A stretch of 7,620 nucleotides of DNA, from positions 1 through 7,620 of the forward strand of contig ONRO01000208.1 in assembly GCA_900320235.1 (NCBI GenBank), in the 5' to 3' direction. The notes under the pieces were generated by a model. The model was not told the origin of the DNA. It searched no databases and worked only from the letters and a program-made list of their open reading frames with translations. A program made the translations under genes and the position numbers. Shown piece after piece: positions 6,092 to 7,620 of the stretch. The DNA is from an uncultured Eubacteriales bacterium. GTDB lineage: Bacteria > Bacillota > Clostridia > Oscillospirales > Acutalibacteraceae. The first letter of the stretch is position 1. Each line of letters begins with the position of its first letter.

Positions 6092-7255
6092 TCATTTCCG
6101 GAATAAGCAGTTTTTTATTGTCTGAAAAATATCTGTTCCGGCTGAAAATCTCCCCCTGTGCATTGTAAGAACAAAGATAACAGACAGGACTATAAGTGAG
6201 ATACTTCCGGCTGCCGTTGCAGATGAGATATGAGCAGTATCACCCCCTCCGGCAGCAAATACCTGGACAGCAGGAGAAAACACTCTGCAGATGAAAAATG
6301 TTATCACCGCCGACAACATGGCATTTATCACTCTGAACAGCAGATATCTTCCGTATTTTAAATGAATATCAGAGCAGATATGGAATATCTGCATATGAAC
6401 GCACAATCCTCCGAACCCGGTGCAAAGCGCAAAGCACCATAACGGCAGAGATGCTTCTTTTACTGCATTGCAGCCTCCCGTTACTTCAAGCAGAACCGGC
6501 AGGATAATACGGGCAAATCTTTCATCTGCACCTGAAAAGGACACAAGACTGCCAAGAAGATCATACAACCCTGTATTCCTGATGACATTTTCCATCATTG
6601 AGAACAAAAGAATAAGCGCTGTCATTCCGATAACGGAATCTGCTGCATCGCTTACCGAAGCAAGGATATGAGAAGTTATGCCGGAGTTGTCTTTATAGCT
6701 CAGACAGACTTTCTCAGTCTTGTACTCTGCTGTTTTCCGTTTATTTGCATACCCTGTTATAATCCCGATTATCATACCGGATATAATCTGAGAAATATAG
6801 ATTATCACTCCGGCATTCCTGTTTCCGAGCATCACGGTTCCGACTGCGCTTATCATAAATGCCGGACCCGGACAGACACAAAAATACATCATCTGCCGTG
6901 CCTGTTCAGCCGTTATTTTTTTCTGACTGTACAGTACCGATACACACTTTGCTCCAACAGGGAAGCCGCCGATAAAGCTGAGAATAATACATGCTGCACA
7001 TATCTGAGGCACAGAAAAGAGTCTGTTCATCGGCTTTGAAAACAGAATTCCTATTATTGAATCTGCACCCGATCTCATAATAAAGCAGGAAAGCACGATA
7101 TAGGGAAATAATGACGGAATAATAATTTCCGATGCACAGACAAGTCCGTTGGAAATTCCCTGCACACAGTATGACGGAAAGATAAGTAATACGGAAATAA
7201 AAATTACTGATGCAAATAATGCGAAAACTTTCTTTTCTCTGAAAATCCGACTCAT
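6092..7255 (-). CDS. ylbJ: YlbJ-like sporulation integral membrane protein (nucleoside-recognition/GATE-type fold)
   Basis: This 387-residue multi-pass membrane protein carries the phrases I associate with YlbJ: EIIIPSLFPYIVLS (about 43-56), FIGGFPVGAKCVSVLY (94-109), a following ITAEQARQMMYFCVCPGPAF block (114-133), LLEVTGGC (255-262) and FGGLCVHMQIF (281-291). Length is near the usual 400. In Bacillus subtilis ylbJ belongs to the mother-cell sigma-E regulon and is needed for normal spore formation; the molecular substrate is not established. The ATG at 7255 has only a weak GGTG site 5 nt upstream, and that site can be hidden in a hairpin (7258-7289). Its divergent neighbour is a YqfC-like sporulation gene, which supports the assignment. 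It lies 166 bp upstream of the AsnB-like gene on the same strand. Confidence 0.85.
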   Translation of the reverse strand: MSRIFREKKVFALFASVIFISVLLIFPSYCVQGISNGLVCASEIIIPSLFPYIVLSCFIMRSGADSIIGILFSKPMNRLFSVPQICAACIILSFIGGFPVGAKCVSVLYSQKKITAEQARQMMYFCVCPGPAFMISAVGTVMLGNRNAGVIIYISQIISGMIIGIITGYANKRKTAEYKTEKVCLSYKDNSGITSHILASVSDAADSVIGMTALILLFSMMENVIRNTGLYDLLGSLVSFSGADERFARIILPVLLEVTGGCNAVKEASLPLWCFALCTGFGGLCVHMQIFHICSDIHLKYGRYLLFRVINAMLSAVITFFICRVFSPAVQVFAAGGGDTAHISSATAAGSISLIVLSVIFVLTMHRGRFSAGTDIFQTIKNCLFRK

Positions 7256-7257
7256 AT

Positions 7258-7289
7258 AATCACCGTTAGATTATATGCCGCCGGTGATT
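7258..7289. promoter_or_regulatory. Hairpin covering the ylbJ ribosome binding site
   Basis: Perfect 8-bp arms AATCACCG (7258-7265) and CGGTGATT (7282-7289) enclose 16 nt. In a ylbJ transcript starting upstream, the stem would hide the GGTGAT site just before the ATG. On the plus strand the same stem runs into seven T (7288-7294) and looks like an intrinsic terminator, although no plus-strand gene precedes it. Confidence 0.5.
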
Positions 7290-7297
7290 TTTTTATT
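7270..7297 (-). promoter_or_regulatory. Candidate sigma-E-type promoter of the ylbJ-like gene
   Basis: On the minus strand CATATAAT (7277-7270) is one base from the sigma-E -10 pattern CATACAnT. AATAAA (7297-7292), with the core ATA, sits 14 bp upstream. This agrees with ylbJ being sigma-E controlled in Bacillus. Against it, transcription would start near 7263, leaving a leader of only about 8 nt. Confidence 0.35.
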
Positions 7298-7310
7298 TAC
7301 ATGCGCATAA

Positions 7311-7340
7311 ATTATATAGCACAAGGCAAAAGCCTGTAAT
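7311..7340 (-). promoter_or_regulatory. Alternative upstream promoter of the ylbJ-like gene
   Basis: On the minus strand ATTACA (7340-7335) is followed after 18 bp by a perfect TATAAT (7316-7311). A transcript from near 7304 would include the whole hairpin over the ribosome binding site. The -35 match is only moderate. Confidence 0.35.
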
Positions 7341-7370
7341 AAGTTGTCCTTTGCGGCTGAAAAAGTTTTT
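7340..7370 (-). repeat. Second copy of the CTGAAAAAGTTTT intergenic block
   Basis: Plus-strand CTGAAAAAGTTTT at 7357-7369 is identical to 240-252. The adjoining minus-strand sequence GCCGCAAAGGACAA resembles the CAAGGGTCC phrase beside the first copy. It may be a remnant of the same dispersed element. Short and AT-rich, so chance is not excluded. Confidence 0.3.
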
Positions 7371-7483
7371 CTGTCATTCAGAAAATATTTACGAAAACGC
7401 TGTATTATCATTTCCTGTCTTACGCTCAGGTCAGTCTCTGATTTTATTCCGGCGTTTTCCTTGCAGTACAGGAAGGTGAGATA

Positions 7484-7620
7484 TTGAAAAAAATCAATGC
7501 AAAACCCGAACTTGAATATATCGGCGGAAAAATGTCGGGACTCAGGATCAATATCTGTTCAAACACAGAAGCTGTCGTTGAAGGCTGCCGGGGTGTCGTG
7601 GAATACAGCAGCAAATGCAT
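7484..7620 (+). CDS. yqfC: YabP/YqfC-family sporulation protein, N-terminal part (runs off the edge)
   Basis: The frame is open from 7442 to the right edge. TTG at 7484 is the best start: it is preceded by GGAAGG (7471-7476, 7 nt) and no ATG or GTG is available upstream; the first in-frame ATG is at 7532. The 45 visible residues contain PELEYIGG, then RINICSNTEAVVEGCRGVVEYSS. That is the pattern of YabP/YqfC proteins: a short strand, then a stretch ending in a G-[IV]-[LV]-x-[YF]-[ST] turn. In Bacillus these are small sigma-E-dependent sporulation proteins, YqfC being the usual partner of YqfD. It is divergent from the ylbJ-like gene, about 228 bp away. A partial gene with few diagnostic residues, so the symbol is tentative. 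A AAATATT at 7383-7389 resembles a sigma-E -35, but no good -10 follows it. Confidence 0.68.
   Translation, partial: MKKINAKPELEYIGGKMSGLRINICSNTEAVVEGCRGVVEYSSKC

Noticed and set aside
6668..7039. 123-codon plus-strand ORF
   Set aside because: Shadow of the ylbJ-like gene on the other strand; composition is Cys/His-rich as expected for antisense of membrane segments.
1..7620. CRISPR array, tRNA, rRNA, insertion sequence or transposase
   Set aside because: No regularly spaced repeats, cloverleaf, transposase motifs or terminal inverted repeats were seen.

Overview
The window looks like chromosomal DNA of a spore-lineage Gram-positive bacterium of the class Clostridia, most likely Ruminococcus-like (Oscillospiraceae). 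The support is strong GGAGG-type ribosome binding sites, AT-rich promoter regions, a YlbJ-type sporulation membrane protein, a YabP/YqfC-type sporulation protein, and intergenic sequence resembling repeats I associate with ruminococcal genomes. The genus is an inference.

Layout from left to right: (1) 1-123, the tail of an unrecognised plus-strand gene, followed by a 12-bp stem-loop terminator. (2) 171-362, non-coding, with a degenerate GC-rich repeat-like stretch and a candidate terminator for the minus-strand genes. (3) 363-4208, a compact minus-strand operon. In transcription order it encodes a stand-alone condensation-domain protein, an acyl carrier protein, an AMP-forming acyl ligase, and a six-helix membrane protein resembling the FAR-17a/AIG1 (Pr6Pr) family. 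The last three genes are separated by an 8-bp overlap and a 4-bp gap. (4) 4218-4455, an AT-rich control region with a good sigma-A-type promoter, a palindrome over its -35 box, a 12-bp direct repeat and a 10-bp inverted repeat. (5) 4456-5925, an asparagine synthetase B-like amidotransferase that stops about 120 residues early. (6) 6092-7255, a ylbJ-like gene. (7) 7256-7483, a divergent promoter region, then the start of a yqfC-like gene running off the right edge.

The operon reads as a minimal dissociated NRPS-like acylation pathway. The ligase adenylates a carboxylic acid, probably a fatty or other acyl acid, and loads it on the phosphopantetheine arm of the carrier protein. The condensation protein transfers the acyl group to an amine or alcohol acceptor. 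The membrane protein, whose animal relatives hydrolyse fatty acid esters of hydroxy fatty acids, may hydrolyse, export or modify the lipid product. There is no thioesterase, no multidomain NRPS and no phosphopantetheinyl transferase in the window. The product is unknown. The upstream AsnB-like gene may belong to the same function, but it has a separate leader and appears truncated. The flanking sporulation genes raise, without proving, a link to sporulation or envelope lipids.
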